64,000 nucleotides of DNA from contig NZ_JAVAMP010000001.1 of the NCBI RefSeq assembly GCF_030730905.1, positions 1 through 64,000 on the forward strand, read 5' to 3'. The position numbers and the translations under genes are program-made. The notes below the pieces were generated by a model. That model ran no database searches. It had not been told where the DNA came from and was given only the letters and a program-made list of their open reading frames with translations. The stretch is from Chengkuizengella axinellae. Its GTDB lineage: Bacteria > Bacillota > Bacilli > Paenibacillales > KCTC-33759. The stretch's first letter is position 1. The number at the start of each line of letters is the position of its first letter. Shown in pieces: positions 1-7,289 of this stretch.

Positions 1-21
1 AATTTGCACACAAAATTGGTG

Positions 22-50
22 TTGACATTTGATTCATCATTTGATAAACT
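22..50 (+). promoter_or_regulatory. Sigma-A promoter of the tRNA operon
   Basis: A TTGACA -35 box (22-27) is followed by a 17-base spacer and a TAAACT -10 box (45-50). It lies about 80 bases before the first tRNA. The stretch TCTAGTTTTCAGGG just downstream resembles leader or spacer sequence of stable-RNA operons. The window starts here, so an upstream rRNA operon cannot be excluded. Confidence 0.6.
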
Positions 51-130
51 CGCTTTTGTGACATTAATTAATCACTTTCTTTCGTATCTAGTTTTCAGGG
101 AACAACCCTGGAATGGTTAGTCTCTAATAT

Positions 131-206
131 TCCCTGATAGCTCAGTTGGTAGAGCACTCGGCTGTTAACCGAGTTGTCACAGGTTCGAGTCCTGTTCGGG
201 GAGCCA
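131..206 (+). tRNA. tRNA-Asn(GTT)
   Basis: Full cloverleaf of 76 bases with encoded CCA. The acceptor stem TCCCTGA pairs with TCGGGGA, and the anticodon loop carries GTT. It is the first gene of a 17-tRNA operon. Confidence 0.97.
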
Positions 207-207
207 T

Positions 208-299
208 GGAGAGGTGTCCGAGCTGGCCGAAGGAGCACGATTGGAAATCGTGTAGGCGTCACAAGCGTCTCGAGGGTTCGAATCCCTCTCTCTCCGCCA
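208..299 (+). tRNA. tRNA-Ser(GGA)
   Basis: Class II tRNA of 92 bases with a long variable arm, anticodon GGA, acceptor GGAGAGG and encoded CCA. It starts two bases after tRNA-Asn. Confidence 0.96.
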
Positions 300-322
300 C
301 TCTCGTTCATATATATATCTGT

Positions 323-397
323 GGCCCGTTGGTCAAGCGGTTAAGACACCGCCCTTTCACGGCGGTAACACGGGTTCGAATCCCGTACGGGTCACCA
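323..397 (+). tRNA. tRNA-Glu(TTC)
   Basis: 75-base cloverleaf, anticodon TTC, acceptor GGCCCGT pairing with ACGGGTC, encoded CCA. Confidence 0.97.
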
Positions 398-446
398 CTT
401 AACAAATTAACATCAAGGGATCTAGAATCTCGAAACAACTACATAT

Positions 447-522
447 GGACGCTTAGCTCAGCTGGGAGAGCATCTGCCTTACAAGCAGAGGGTCGGCGGT
501 TCGATCCCGTCAGCGTCCACCA
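447..522 (+). tRNA. tRNA-Val(TAC)
   Basis: 76-base cloverleaf, anticodon TAC, acceptor GGACGCT pairing with AGCGTCC, encoded CCA. Confidence 0.97.
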
Positions 523-531
523 TAATAACAT

Positions 532-608
<77 letters not shown>

Positions 609-619
609 AATAAGGACAT

Positions 620-696
620 GGAGCTGTGGTGTAGAGGCCTAACATGCCTGCCTGTCACGCAGGAGATCGCGGGTTCGAATCCCGTCAGCTCCGCCA
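620..696 (+). tRNA. tRNA-Asp(GTC)
   Basis: 77-base cloverleaf, anticodon GTC, encoded CCA. Its last bases and the next three (679-699) recur with one mismatch at 793-813, as described in the following repeat entry. Confidence 0.97.
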
Positions 697-813
697 TTAA
701 AGAAACACATCAGGGGTGATGAACCCAGCAGGGTTCGTTGAAGCATAAGCTTCCTAAGGAATACTTCGCAGTTTCGTAACAAAGTGAAAAGTATCCCGTC
801 AGCTCTGCCATTA
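697..813 (+). repeat. tRNA-associated insert 1 with duplicated tRNA-Asp 3' end
   Basis: About 95 bases with no cloverleaf separate tRNA-Asp from a near copy of its 3' end (793-813, 20 of 21 bases equal to 679-699). Inside are two small hairpins: GAACCC/GGGTTC near 721-735 and GAAGC/GCTTC at 740-753. A downstream ACTTCGCAG follows. The second insert, after tRNA-Arg, has the same order of motifs (GTTCGTtGAAGCATA, then ACTTCGCAG), so the two are relatives. It may be a miniature element targeted to tRNA 3' ends or the remnant of a site-specific integration. Confidence 0.75.
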
Positions 814-821
814 TAAAGTTT

Positions 822-897
<76 letters not shown>

Positions 898-914
898 TTT
901 TATAAATCATACTT

Positions 915-990
<76 letters not shown>

Positions 991-994
991 TTTT

Positions 995-1079
995 GGAGGA
1001 TTAGCGAAGTGGCCAAACGCAGCAGACTGTAAATCTGTTCCCATCGGGTTCGGTGGTTCGAATCCATCATCCTCCACCA
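995..1079 (+). tRNA. tRNA-Tyr(GTA)
   Basis: 85-base class II tRNA with long variable arm, anticodon GTA, acceptor GGAGGAT, encoded CCA. Confidence 0.97.
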
Positions 1080-1084
1080 TATAT

Positions 1085-1158
1085 AGGGGCATAGTTTAAA
1101 GGTAGAACAGCGGTCTCCAAAACCGTTAGTGTGGGTTCAATTCCTGCTGCCCCTGCCA
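1085..1158 (+). tRNA. tRNA-Trp(CCA)
   Basis: 74-base cloverleaf, anticodon CCA, acceptor AGGGGCA pairing with TGCCCCT, discriminator G, encoded CCA end. It is the likely ligand of the trpS T-box at 32590. Confidence 0.97.
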
Positions 1159-1183
1159 GAAAGATTTTGGATGAAAGTTATAC

Positions 1184-1260
1184 GGCGGTCGTGGCGAAGT
1201 GGTGAACGCACCGGATTGTGGCTCCGGCATTCGAGGGTTCGATTCCCTTCGATCGCCCCA
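1184..1260 (+). tRNA. tRNA-His(GTG)
   Basis: 77 bases, counted from the extra 5' G (position -1) that is an identity element of tRNA-His and pairs with C73. Anticodon GTG, encoded CCA. Confidence 0.96.
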
Positions 1261-1261
1261 T

Positions 1262-1336
1262 TGGGGATTAGCCAAGCGGTAAGGCAACGGACTTTGACTC
1301 CGTCATGCACAGGTTCGAATCCTGTATCCCCAGCCA
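1262..1336 (+). tRNA. tRNA-Gln(TTG)
   Basis: 75-base cloverleaf, anticodon TTG, acceptor TGGGGAT pairing with ATCCCCA, encoded CCA. It starts two bases after tRNA-His. Confidence 0.97.
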
Positions 1337-1342
1337 ATTTTT

Positions 1343-1417
1343 GCGGACGTGGCTCAGTGGTAGAGCATCGCCTTGCCAAGGCGAGGGTCGCGAGTTCGAA
1401 TCTCGTCGTCCGCTCCA
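1343..1417 (+). tRNA. tRNA-Gly(GCC)
   Basis: 75-base cloverleaf, anticodon GCC, acceptor GCGGACG, discriminator T, encoded CCA. Confidence 0.97.
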
Positions 1418-1427
1418 GAAATAATTT

Positions 1428-1501
1428 GGCGCCATAGCCAAGTGGTAAGGCAGAGCTCTGCAAAAGCTTTATCCCCAGTTCAAATCTGGGTGGCGCCTCC
1501 A
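1428..1501 (+). tRNA. tRNA-Cys(GCA)
   Basis: 74-base cloverleaf, anticodon GCA, acceptor GGCGCCA pairing with TGGCGCC, discriminator T as usual for Cys, encoded CCA. Confidence 0.96.
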
Positions 1502-1527
1502 CAAATTTAATAGAATATGTATAATGT

Positions 1528-1616
1528 GCCGGGGTGGCGGAATTGGCAGACGCACAGGACTTAAAATCCTGCGGTAGGTGACTACCGTACCGGTTCGACT
1601 CCGGTCCTCGGCACCA
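1528..1616 (+). tRNA. tRNA-Leu(TAA)
   Basis: 89-base class II tRNA with long variable arm, anticodon TAA, acceptor GCCGGGG, encoded CCA. Confidence 0.97.
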
Positions 1617-1623
1617 TTTTTAT

Positions 1624-1700
1624 ACGCCCTTAGCTCAGCTGGATAGAGCGTTTGACTACGAATCAAAAGGTCGGGAGTTCGAATCTCTCAGGGCGTGCCA
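1624..1700 (+). tRNA. tRNA-Arg(ACG)
   Basis: 77-base cloverleaf, anticodon ACG, acceptor ACGCCCT pairing with AGGGCGT, encoded CCA. The 19 bases at 1683-1701, covering its 3' end, recur exactly at 1804-1822. Confidence 0.97.
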
Positions 1701-1822
1701 TCTGAAACAATATTGAACTACTAAACGCTTGAGATAATTCGAACATTAGAGTTCGTCGAAGCATATGCCTCGAAAGCAATAACTTCGCAGTCAGGTAAAC
1801 TGTATCTCTCAGGGCGTGCCAT
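1701..1822 (+). repeat. tRNA-associated insert 2 with duplicated tRNA-Arg 3' end
   Basis: About 103 bases of non-tRNA sequence end in an exact 19-base copy (1804-1822) of the tRNA-Arg 3' end. The body carries GAAC/GTTC and GAAGC/GC(C)TC hairpins around 1741-1771 and an ACTTCGCAG motif at 1772-1780. This is the same order as in the insert after tRNA-Asp, though the flanking tRNA sequence differs. Confidence 0.75.
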
Positions 1823-1869
1823 TTAGAACATCATAGAATTATAAAGCGAAAATTAAATAATAATAATAT

Positions 1870-1956
<87 letters not shown>

Positions 1957-1968
1957 TATATAAACAAT

Positions 1969-2000
1969 AACATCTATCACAGGTGTTTTTTTTGTTTTTT
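1969..2000 (+). terminator. Terminator of the tRNA operon
   Basis: A 7-bp stem (AACATCT with AGGTGTT, one G:T pair) around a 5-base loop is followed by a run of T's, 13 bases after the last tRNA. Confidence 0.7.
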
Positions 2001-2285
2001 AAAAATATATGAAATAAAGTTTATTATTTCATATATTCAGATCTATTTATATAAAATAGGAGAAAATTATATCTATATTTTGATTTTATCCTCGTTTACT
2101 TATCGATTATTCAAATACTGATATAGATCCTCATAACTTTTCTTTAAGTCATTAATCATGGATTAGTTAATATCAAAATAAATGTGATGATTAATTTTTC
2201 TTATTTAATTTATTCCCCTGATGCACTCATCTTATTACAAACACATACAATTTTATATAATTTATTAAATTGGTGGTGTATTTAA
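2001..2285. other. AT-rich gap with a long hairpin
   Basis: No gene is seen in this gap. It holds a perfect 14-bp inverted repeat, AATATATGAAATAA at 2004-2017 and its complement at 2024-2037, with a 6-base loop. The stem is too AT-rich to be a convincing terminator. The rest is plain AT-rich sequence, with the weak ribosome site GGTGGTG before the next gene. Confidence 0.5.
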
Positions 2286-3005
2286 ATGGAAATTACGCCT
2301 ATTGAAGCTGCTAAAAAGTTTATTAATATGACTTTTCCTAACTGTAGCGCTGCATTTTTAGCAGCTAGTGCAAAAAAAGGTAGTATTAAAAAAAATTCTG
2401 ACCTAGATCTAGTTATATTTGATGATTCGTTCGATATTCATTTTAGAAAGGTTTATGATTTTGAACCATGGCCTGTCGAGGCATTTGGATTTAATATAGA
2501 CTCTTTTGATCATTTTCTTAATGAAAACAGTGTATTTGCATTACCAACAATAGCTAGAATTTGTACAAAGGGTATGCTTGTGTGTGATAAGGGAAATGCT
2601 CAATGCATTATAGACATGTGTTCAAAGAATTTAGAAGAAGGTCCGCCGAGTTGGAGTTTTGATGATTTGAATTTCGCAAGATTTGAGATAACAGATCAGT
2701 TAGAGGATTTAATTACTTCTCAAAATATGATGGAGAATTATTTTATTGTTAATAAATTATTTACGTTATGTGCTACTTATATTTTAAGAGTAAACGACCT
2801 GTGGTTAGGAGATGGGAAATGGTTGTATAGAGAGTTAAGAAATTTCGATGATGAGGTCACGAATAATTTCATGTCTGCATTTGAGAGTTATTATAAAAGC
2901 AATGATAAAGAGCCAATAATACATTTTGTAGATTCTATCTTAAAACCTTTCGGAGGCAGATTATTTGTTGGATTTTATCAGGAAGAAATTAAAGATAAAG
3001 ACTGA
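2286..3005 (+). CDS. Nucleotidyltransferase-like protein (MNT/pol-beta fold)
   Basis: A 239-residue protein with a G32-S33 ... S38-D39-L40-D41 motif. This is the GS-x-SDLDL signature of pol-beta-type nucleotidyltransferases, where the two Asp residues bind the metal of the incoming nucleotide. The remainder (about 100-239) is mostly alpha-helical and of unknown type. Such folds occur in antibiotic adenylyltransferases, in MntA antitoxins and in many uncharacterised proteins. No HEPN partner lies next to it. The substrate cannot be told. It stands alone between the tRNA operon and the copper cluster, with only a weak ribosome site (GGTGGTG). Confidence 0.6.
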   Translation: MEITPIEAAKKFINMTFPNCSAAFLAASAKKGSIKKNSDLDLVIFDDSFDIHFRKVYDFEPWPVEAFGFNIDSFDHFLNENSVFALPTIARICTKGMLVCDKGNAQCIIDMCSKNLEEGPPSWSFDDLNFARFEITDQLEDLITSQNMMENYFIVNKLFTLCATYILRVNDLWLGDGKWLYRELRNFDDEVTNNFMSAFESYYKSNDKEPIIHFVDSILKPFGGRLFVGFYQEEIKDKD

Positions 3006-3050
3006 ACGTAGTTTATAATTAAAAAAATTGAGTAGTTAAATTTTTTTACA

Positions 3051-3080
3051 TTGATATATACTATAGTGGGGTATACTATA
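3051..3080 (+). promoter_or_regulatory. CsoR-like operator and promoter before the unknown 74-residue gene
   Basis: TTGATA (3051-3056) is followed at once by TATAC-9 bases-GTATA (3057-3075). This is the same 5-9-5 geometry as the site in front of csoR, with the operator in the same place relative to the -35 box. The interior (TATAGTGGG) has the right-hand G run but lacks the left-hand C run. It suggests copper-responsive repression of the gene at 3186. Confidence 0.5.
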
Positions 3081-3185
3081 TTTTTATGAGATAATTATTT
3101 ACCTTTATAAGTGGAATTTCTTAAATTAGCTAGAATAGACTTCTTAGTAATTATAAGTTAGACAATTATTTAAGGGGGAAGGTTT

Positions 3186-3410
3186 ATGTTAAATAAAGAC
3201 CAAAGGTATGTATTGGATGAACTGAAAATTATTTTTGAAACAGAGGGTAAGGAAACGATTGAATTTAATAGACGCGATTTAATAAAACGTTTTTCTGAAA
3301 TTGATGCTCCGATTGTGATTAAATCGCTAGTAATGAGTGGTTATTTAAATATTGAACATTTGCCAAAAGGAAAGATTTTAGTTACTTTAAATAATAAGAA
3401 TATGATTTAA
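3186..3410 (+). CDS. Small protein of unknown function, possible winged helix
   Basis: A 74-residue protein with a strong ribosome site (AAGGGGGAAGG) seven or so bases before ATG. I do not recognise the family. The layout of an N-terminal helix, a basic helix (NRRDLIKRF, about 28-36), another helix and a C-terminal hairpin (about 55-70) would fit a small winged-helix fold; this is inference. It has no cysteine, so it is unlikely to bind copper itself. A CsoR-like operator lies in its promoter and csoR follows 110 bases later, so it may belong to the copper response. Confidence 0.55.
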   Translation: MLNKDQRYVLDELKIIFETEGKETIEFNRRDLIKRFSEIDAPIVIKSLVMSGYLNIEHLPKGKILVTLNNKNMI

Positions 3411-3465
3411 GATAAATAAGGATCGATTTTATCGATTCACATAATTAAAAATTCCAAATTTAGTA

Positions 3466-3497
3466 TTGACATATACCCTTAGGGGGTATATTATAAT
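3466..3497 (+). promoter_or_regulatory. csoR promoter with overlapping CsoR operator
   Basis: TTGACA (3466-3471) is followed directly by the near-palindrome TATACCCTTAGGGGGTATA (3472-3490) and by TATTAT/TATAAT -10 options (3489-3497). C- and G-rich half sites framed by TATA are the known operator type of CsoR. Its place between the -35 and -10 boxes implies repression by steric block and autoregulation. Confidence 0.8.
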
Positions 3498-3519
3498 AAG
3501 TGTAGGGAGGATGAAGTTA

Positions 3520-3852
3520 ATGGATGCTATTCAAAATAAAGATGGGTTAAATTCTTGCCATTCTGAAGATGAAGAAAGAAAGAGTCATCATTCTGATAAA
3601 ATGAAATCTGATTTGATAAAACGATTAAATCGGATTGAAGGTCAAGTGCGCGGTGTTAAAGGTTTAATCGAAAAGGATACTTATTGTGATGATGTATTAA
3701 ATCAAATAGCCGCAGTAAAATCGGCATTAAATAGTGTTGGGAAGTTATTATTAGAAGCACATATGAGAAGTTGCGTAGTTGAACGTATTCAAGATGGAGA
3801 AGATGAAGTAGTAGATGAATTATTAACTACAGTTCATAAGTTATTAAAGTGA
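3520..3852 (+). CDS. csoR: Copper-sensing transcriptional repressor CsoR
   Basis: A 110-residue all-helical repressor of the CsoR/RcnR family. Cu(I) binding releases it from DNA. The metal ligands are visible as C56, H81 and C85, with exactly the C-x24-H-x3-C spacing of the B. subtilis protein. The DNA-contact helix RLNRIEGQVRG (35-45) is conserved. The ATG at 3520 is chosen because GGGAGG lies about eight bases upstream; upstream in-frame codons would fall inside the promoter. The first 25 residues are rich in His, Asp and Glu (SCHSEDEERKSHH) and longer than in most relatives, perhaps adding a weak metal site. copZ follows with no promoter visible between them. Confidence 0.93.
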   Translation: MDAIQNKDGLNSCHSEDEERKSHHSDKMKSDLIKRLNRIEGQVRGVKGLIEKDTYCDDVLNQIAAVKSALNSVGKLLLEAHMRSCVVERIQDGEDEVVDELLTTVHKLLK

Positions 3853-3969
3853 TCCATTAGGATCTATGTTTGTAAATAATCATAGTCCATCTAATTTGTG
3901 GAATCCTACAATAAAGAATCAATGATTTTTAAAGAAATAATAAAAAGAAATTAAAGGAGAGTATTATTT

Positions 3970-4170
3970 ATGAAAAATCAAGTCTTAAAAGTAGAAGGAA
4001 TGTCTTGTAATCATTGTGTTAATGCAATTGAAAGTACTTTAAAGGACATAAATGTAAAAGGAACTGTTGATCTAGCAAAAGGATCAGTTGAAGTGAATTA
4101 TGATGAATCAAAAATGAATTTAGAAGTGATTAAAGAAGCGATTGAAGAACAAGGTTACGATGTAGCATAG
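3970..4170 (+). CDS. copZ: Copper chaperone CopZ (copy 1)
   Basis: A 66-residue heavy-metal-associated domain protein with the Cu(I) motif GMSCNHC (10-16; ligands C13 and C16). CopZ carries Cu(I) in the cytoplasm to the CopA pump. Ribosome site AAAGGAGAG. It follows csoR by 117 bases without an operator of its own, so it is probably read from the csoR promoter. It differs from the second copy, 127 bases downstream, at only about seven residues. Confidence 0.93.
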   Translation: MKNQVLKVEGMSCNHCVNAIESTLKDINVKGTVDLAKGSVEVNYDESKMNLEVIKEAIEEQGYDVA

Positions 4171-4201
4171 AACATAAATTAGAAATTTTTTAAATCATCT
4201 A

Positions 4202-4220
4202 TATACCCTTAATAGGTATG
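4202..4220 (+). promoter_or_regulatory. Imperfect CsoR-like operator between the two copZ genes
   Basis: TATAC-CCTTAATAG-GTATG keeps the 5-9-5 geometry with one mismatch in the right arm. It lies about 75 bases before the second copZ and suggests separate copper control of that copy. Confidence 0.55.
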
Positions 4221-4296
4221 AAAAGGAAAATGATACAAATAAAAGATCAGTATTTTTTATAAAAATAAAAGAAAGATATAAAGGAGAGCATTATTT

Positions 4297-4497
4297 ATGA
4301 AAAATCAAATCATAAAAGTAGAAGGAATGTCTTGTAATCATTGTGTTAATGCGATTGAGAGTACTTTAAAGGACATAAATGTAAAAGGAACTGTTGATCT
4401 AACAAAAGGATCAGTTGAAGTGAATTATGATGAATCAAAAATAAAGTTAGAAGTGATTAAAGAAGCGATTGAAGAACAAGGTTATGATGTAGTGTAA
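4297..4497 (+). CDS. copZ: Copper chaperone CopZ (copy 2)
   Basis: A 66-residue near-duplicate of the preceding chaperone. The GMSCNHC copper site at 10-16 is intact. Differences are conservative (positions 5-6, 37, and around 49-51, plus the last residue). Its ribosome site AAAGGAGAG and the bases just before ATG are also duplicated. This points to a recent tandem duplication of gene plus leader. Both copies look functional. Confidence 0.92.
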   Translation: MKNQIIKVEGMSCNHCVNAIESTLKDINVKGTVDLTKGSVEVNYDESKIKLEVIKEAIEEQGYDVV

Positions 4498-4527
4498 AAA
4501 AACTTGGGGGGATTTTTTTTAAATATT

Positions 4528-4550
4528 TATATACCCCCACTAGGTATATA
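4528..4550 (+). promoter_or_regulatory. CsoR operator before copA
   Basis: TATAC-CCCCACTAG-GTATA, extended by TA on each side, ends right before the copA ribosome site GGAAGGTGAG (4551-4560). Same geometry as the csoR site. Its position next to the start codon suggests it can block transcription entering copA. Confidence 0.75.
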
Positions 4551-4564
4551 GGAAGGTGAGAATC

Positions 4565-6985
4565 ATGGAATCAAAACAACCTTTATTAAAACAAACATCT
4601 TTACAAATTACGGGTATGACATGTGCAGCATGTGCTAACAGAATTGAAAAAGGTTTGAGTAAAGTAGAAGGTGTAGAGGAGACAAATGTAAATTTCGCCT
4701 TAGAAAAAGCAGCTGTATCATTTGATCCTAACAAAGTGGATAATAATCAACTTGAGCAAAAAATAGAAAAGCTTGGCTACGGAGTTGTTAAGGATACTAT
4801 AGATTTTGATATCACGGGCATGACATGTGCGGCTTGTGCGAATCGAATTGAGAAAGGTTTAAATAAATTACCTGGTGTAGCAACCGCTAATGTAAATTTT
4901 GCTTTGGAGACTGCCCATGTAGAATATTCATCTAATGAAGTTTCCATTCAAGATATGATTGAGAAAGTAAATAAATTAGGTTATACAGCAATTGAGAAAA
5001 AAGATGAAGAGGGAGAGGATCATAGGACAAAAGAAATAAAAGCACAAAAACGGAAGTTTATCATATCTGCAATTTTGTCTTTTCCGTTACTTTGGGCAAT
5101 GGTTAGTCATTTCTCATTTACGTCCTTTATTTGGCTCCCAGAGTTATTCATGAATCCCTGGTTTCAGTTTGCATTAGCAACACCTGTGCAGTTTATTATC
5201 GGGAGAAATTTCTACATTGGTGCTTATAAAGCTTTAAGAAACAAAAGTGCTAATATGGATGTTCTAGTGGCTTTAGGTACATCAGCTGCATACTTTTATA
5301 GTTTGTATTTAACTATAGAATGGACACTGGGGAGTGCAATTGTTCATGCACCAGCATTATATTATGAAACAAGTGCGGTTTTAATTACATTGATCATTCT
5401 AGGGAAGTTATTTGAGGCTTTAGCCAAGGGAAGATCTTCAGAAGCTATTAAATCACTCATGGGTTTGCAAGCTAAAACTGCTTTAGTTATCCGTGATGGT
5501 GTAGAAGTTAATATACCAGTAGAAGAAGTAATTAAAGGTGATATATTTATCGTAAAACCTGGTGAAAAAATACCTGTAGATGGAGAAGTTGTAGAAGGTA
5601 GTTCATCTATCGATGAATCTATGTTAACAGGAGAAAGTATTCCAGTAGAGAAAAGAACTGGTGATGCTGTAATTGGAGCAACGATGAATAAAAACGGAAT
5701 TCTTCAGGTTAGAGCTACAAGAGTAGGTAAAGAAACAGCATTGGCTCAAATTATAAAGGTAGTTGAAGAAGCCCAAGGTTCCAAAGCACCAATTCAGCGT
5801 ATAGCTGATAGAATTTCTGGAATATTCGTTCCAATCGTTGTAGGGATTGCTTTAGTAGCATTTCTAATCTGGTACTTTGTAATTACACCTGGTGAATTTG
5901 CAACTGCATTGGAAATAGCCATAGCCATATTAGTTATAGCATGTCCATGTGCTTTGGGTTTAGCAACTCCTACTTCTATAATGGCTGGATCAGGACGTGC
6001 AGCTGAATTGGGTATTTTGTTTAAAGGTGGAGAACATTTGGAATCCACACATCGAATTGAAACCATTGTATTAGACAAAACTGGAACTATCACTAAGGGA
6101 GAGCCTGAGTTAACTGATATTGTAACTGAGATGGATGAAACAGCATTTTTAAGATTAATCGGGTCTGCTGAAAAAAATTCTGAACATCCACTTGCTGAAG
6201 CTATTGTGAATGGAATCATCAATAAAGGAATTGAACTGCCATCAACTAGTGAGTTTGAGGCAATTCCTGGTTACGGTATACGTGCAGTTGTAGAAGGAAA
6301 AAAGGTTCTTGTTGGAACCCAAAAATTAATGGAGAAATATAACATTCCAATAAACAGTGCTTTACAATTAAAGGAGACATATGAACATGATGGTAAAACA
6401 GCTATGATAGCAGCTGTTGATCAAAAGTATGCGGGTTTAATTGCTGTAGCCGATACGATAAAAGAGACTTCGAAAGATGCAGTAAAACGGCTTAAAGAGA
6501 TGGGTATTGAAGTAGTTATGATTACTGGAGATAATGAACGAACAGCAAAAGCGATTGCTGCTCAGGTTGATATTGATCATGTCTTAGCACAAGTTTTACC
6601 AGAAGGTAAAGCTGAGGAAGTGAGAAAACTCCAAAATCAAGGTAATAAAGTTGCAATGGTTGGTGATGGAATCAATGATGCTCCTGCATTAGCTACTGCT
6701 GACATTGGAATAGCGATTGGAACAGGTACAGACGTAGCAATGGAAGCAGCCGACGTAACCCTCATGAGAGGAGATTTAAACAGCATTCCTGATTCAATAT
6801 ATATGAGTCGTAAAACAATGAATAATATTAAACAAAACTTATTTTGGGCGTTAGCATACAATTCGTTGGGAATTCCAATAGCTGCTATTGGTTTGTTAGC
6901 TCCATGGGTAGCAGGAGCTGCAATGGCATTAAGCTCTGTATCTGTAGTATTAAATGCTTTAAGGTTGCAGAGAGTAAAAATTTAA
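4565..6985 (+). CDS. copA: Copper-exporting P1B-type ATPase CopA
   Basis: An 806-residue membrane pump that exports Cu(I) using ATP, supplied by CopZ. In order: two N-terminal metal domains with CxxC sites (C20/C23 and C88/C91), eight expected membrane helices, the CPC metal-transport motif (C460-P-C462), the phosphorylated D504 in DKTGT, and the GDGINDAP hinge motif near residue 700. Length is normal for CopA. ATG at 4565 is preferred over a GTG nine bases upstream because GGAAGGTGAG sits just before it. It is the last gene of the copper cluster, with a hairpin terminator at 7002. Confidence 0.96.
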   Translation: MESKQPLLKQTSLQITGMTCAACANRIEKGLSKVEGVEETNVNFALEKAAVSFDPNKVDNNQLEQKIEKLGYGVVKDTIDFDITGMTCAACANRIEKGLNKLPGVATANVNFALETAHVEYSSNEVSIQDMIEKVNKLGYTAIEKKDEEGEDHRTKEIKAQKRKFIISAILSFPLLWAMVSHFSFTSFIWLPELFMNPWFQFALATPVQFIIGRNFYIGAYKALRNKSANMDVLVALGTSAAYFYSLYLTIEWTLGSAIVHAPALYYETSAVLITLIILGKLFEALAKGRSSEAIKSLMGLQAKTALVIRDGVEVNIPVEEVIKGDIFIVKPGEKIPVDGEVVEGSSSIDESMLTGESIPVEKRTGDAVIGATMNKNGILQVRATRVGKETALAQIIKVVEEAQGSKAPIQRIADRISGIFVPIVVGIALVAFLIWYFVITPGEFATALEIAIAILVIACPCALGLATPTSIMAGSGRAAELGILFKGGEHLESTHRIETIVLDKTGTITKGEPELTDIVTEMDETAFLRLIGSAEKNSEHPLAEAIVNGIINKGIELPSTSEFEAIPGYGIRAVVEGKKVLVGTQKLMEKYNIPINSALQLKETYEHDGKTAMIAAVDQKYAGLIAVADTIKETSKDAVKRLKEMGIEVVMITGDNERTAKAIAAQVDIDHVLAQVLPEGKAEEVRKLQNQGNKVAMVGDGINDAPALATADIGIAIGTGTDVAMEAADVTLMRGDLNSIPDSIYMSRKTMNNIKQNLFWALAYNSLGIPIAAIGLLAPWVAGAAMALSSVSVVLNALRLQRVKI

Positions 6986-7001
6986 TTTAAAGTCTGAATT
7001 C

Positions 7002-7034
7002 ATCATCCTCAGTTTGTGGGGATGATTTTTTTTG
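7002..7034 (+). terminator. Terminator after copA
   Basis: ATCATCC pairs with GGATGAT around an 11-base loop and is followed by eight T's. Confidence 0.8.
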
Positions 7035-7074
7035 TGAATATGATAATCACATGATTGTTGTCTTTCATACAATA

Positions 7075-7160
7075 TATAAAGAGAATCTTGCTGTTAATGG
7101 GAGTTTTAATATTTCCGCTGAAAGTTAGATGACCTTATCAAGTGAAATCAAGTTGTAACT
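7075..7160 (+). repeat. Dispersed hairpin repeat, copy 1
   Basis: The core ATAAAGAGAAtcTTGCTgTtAaTGGGAG, then GTTTTAATAT, then TtCCGCTGAAAGTTA recurs at 34477 and, inverted, at 49590. The GGGAG and TTCCGC arms fold back on each other. Similarity seems to run on for some 30 bases, to an AAGT motif near 7140. No coding potential. Confidence 0.7.
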
Positions 7161-7203
7161 CCCCCTCGAAGAAGAGGGAACCTTACGGCTTGTAGAACGT
7201 GGA

Positions 7204-7236
7204 AAATTCGTTCAATTGAACTTTTTGAACATATTT
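7204..7236 (+). repeat. GAACTTTTTGAACAT repeat, copy 1
   Basis: TTGAACTTTTTGAACATA at 7216-7233 recurs as CTGAACTTTTTGAACATG at 59658-59675. The motif is a small inverted repeat (GTTCAA/TTGAAC flank). Only two copies lie in the window. Confidence 0.4.
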
Positions 7237-7289
7237 TATCATGACAAAGTTCGCTGACTAGCGAGTAGAGACTTGAAAGGAGAAAGTAA

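Noticed and set aside
1-130. Possible 3' end of an rRNA operon
   Set aside because: The TCTAGTTTTCAGGG stretch recalls rRNA flanks, but no 5S or 23S sequence is visible, so no rRNA feature is reported.
697-813. A pseudo-tRNA or degenerate tRNA duplicate after tRNA-Asp
   Set aside because: Only the 3' 21 bases match the tRNA; no D or anticodon arm can be found in the body, and the same body occurs behind tRNA-Arg.
5794-6222. 142-codon antisense frame inside copA
   Set aside because: Shadow of the strongly supported CopA frame (CPC and DKTGT motifs are on the other strand).
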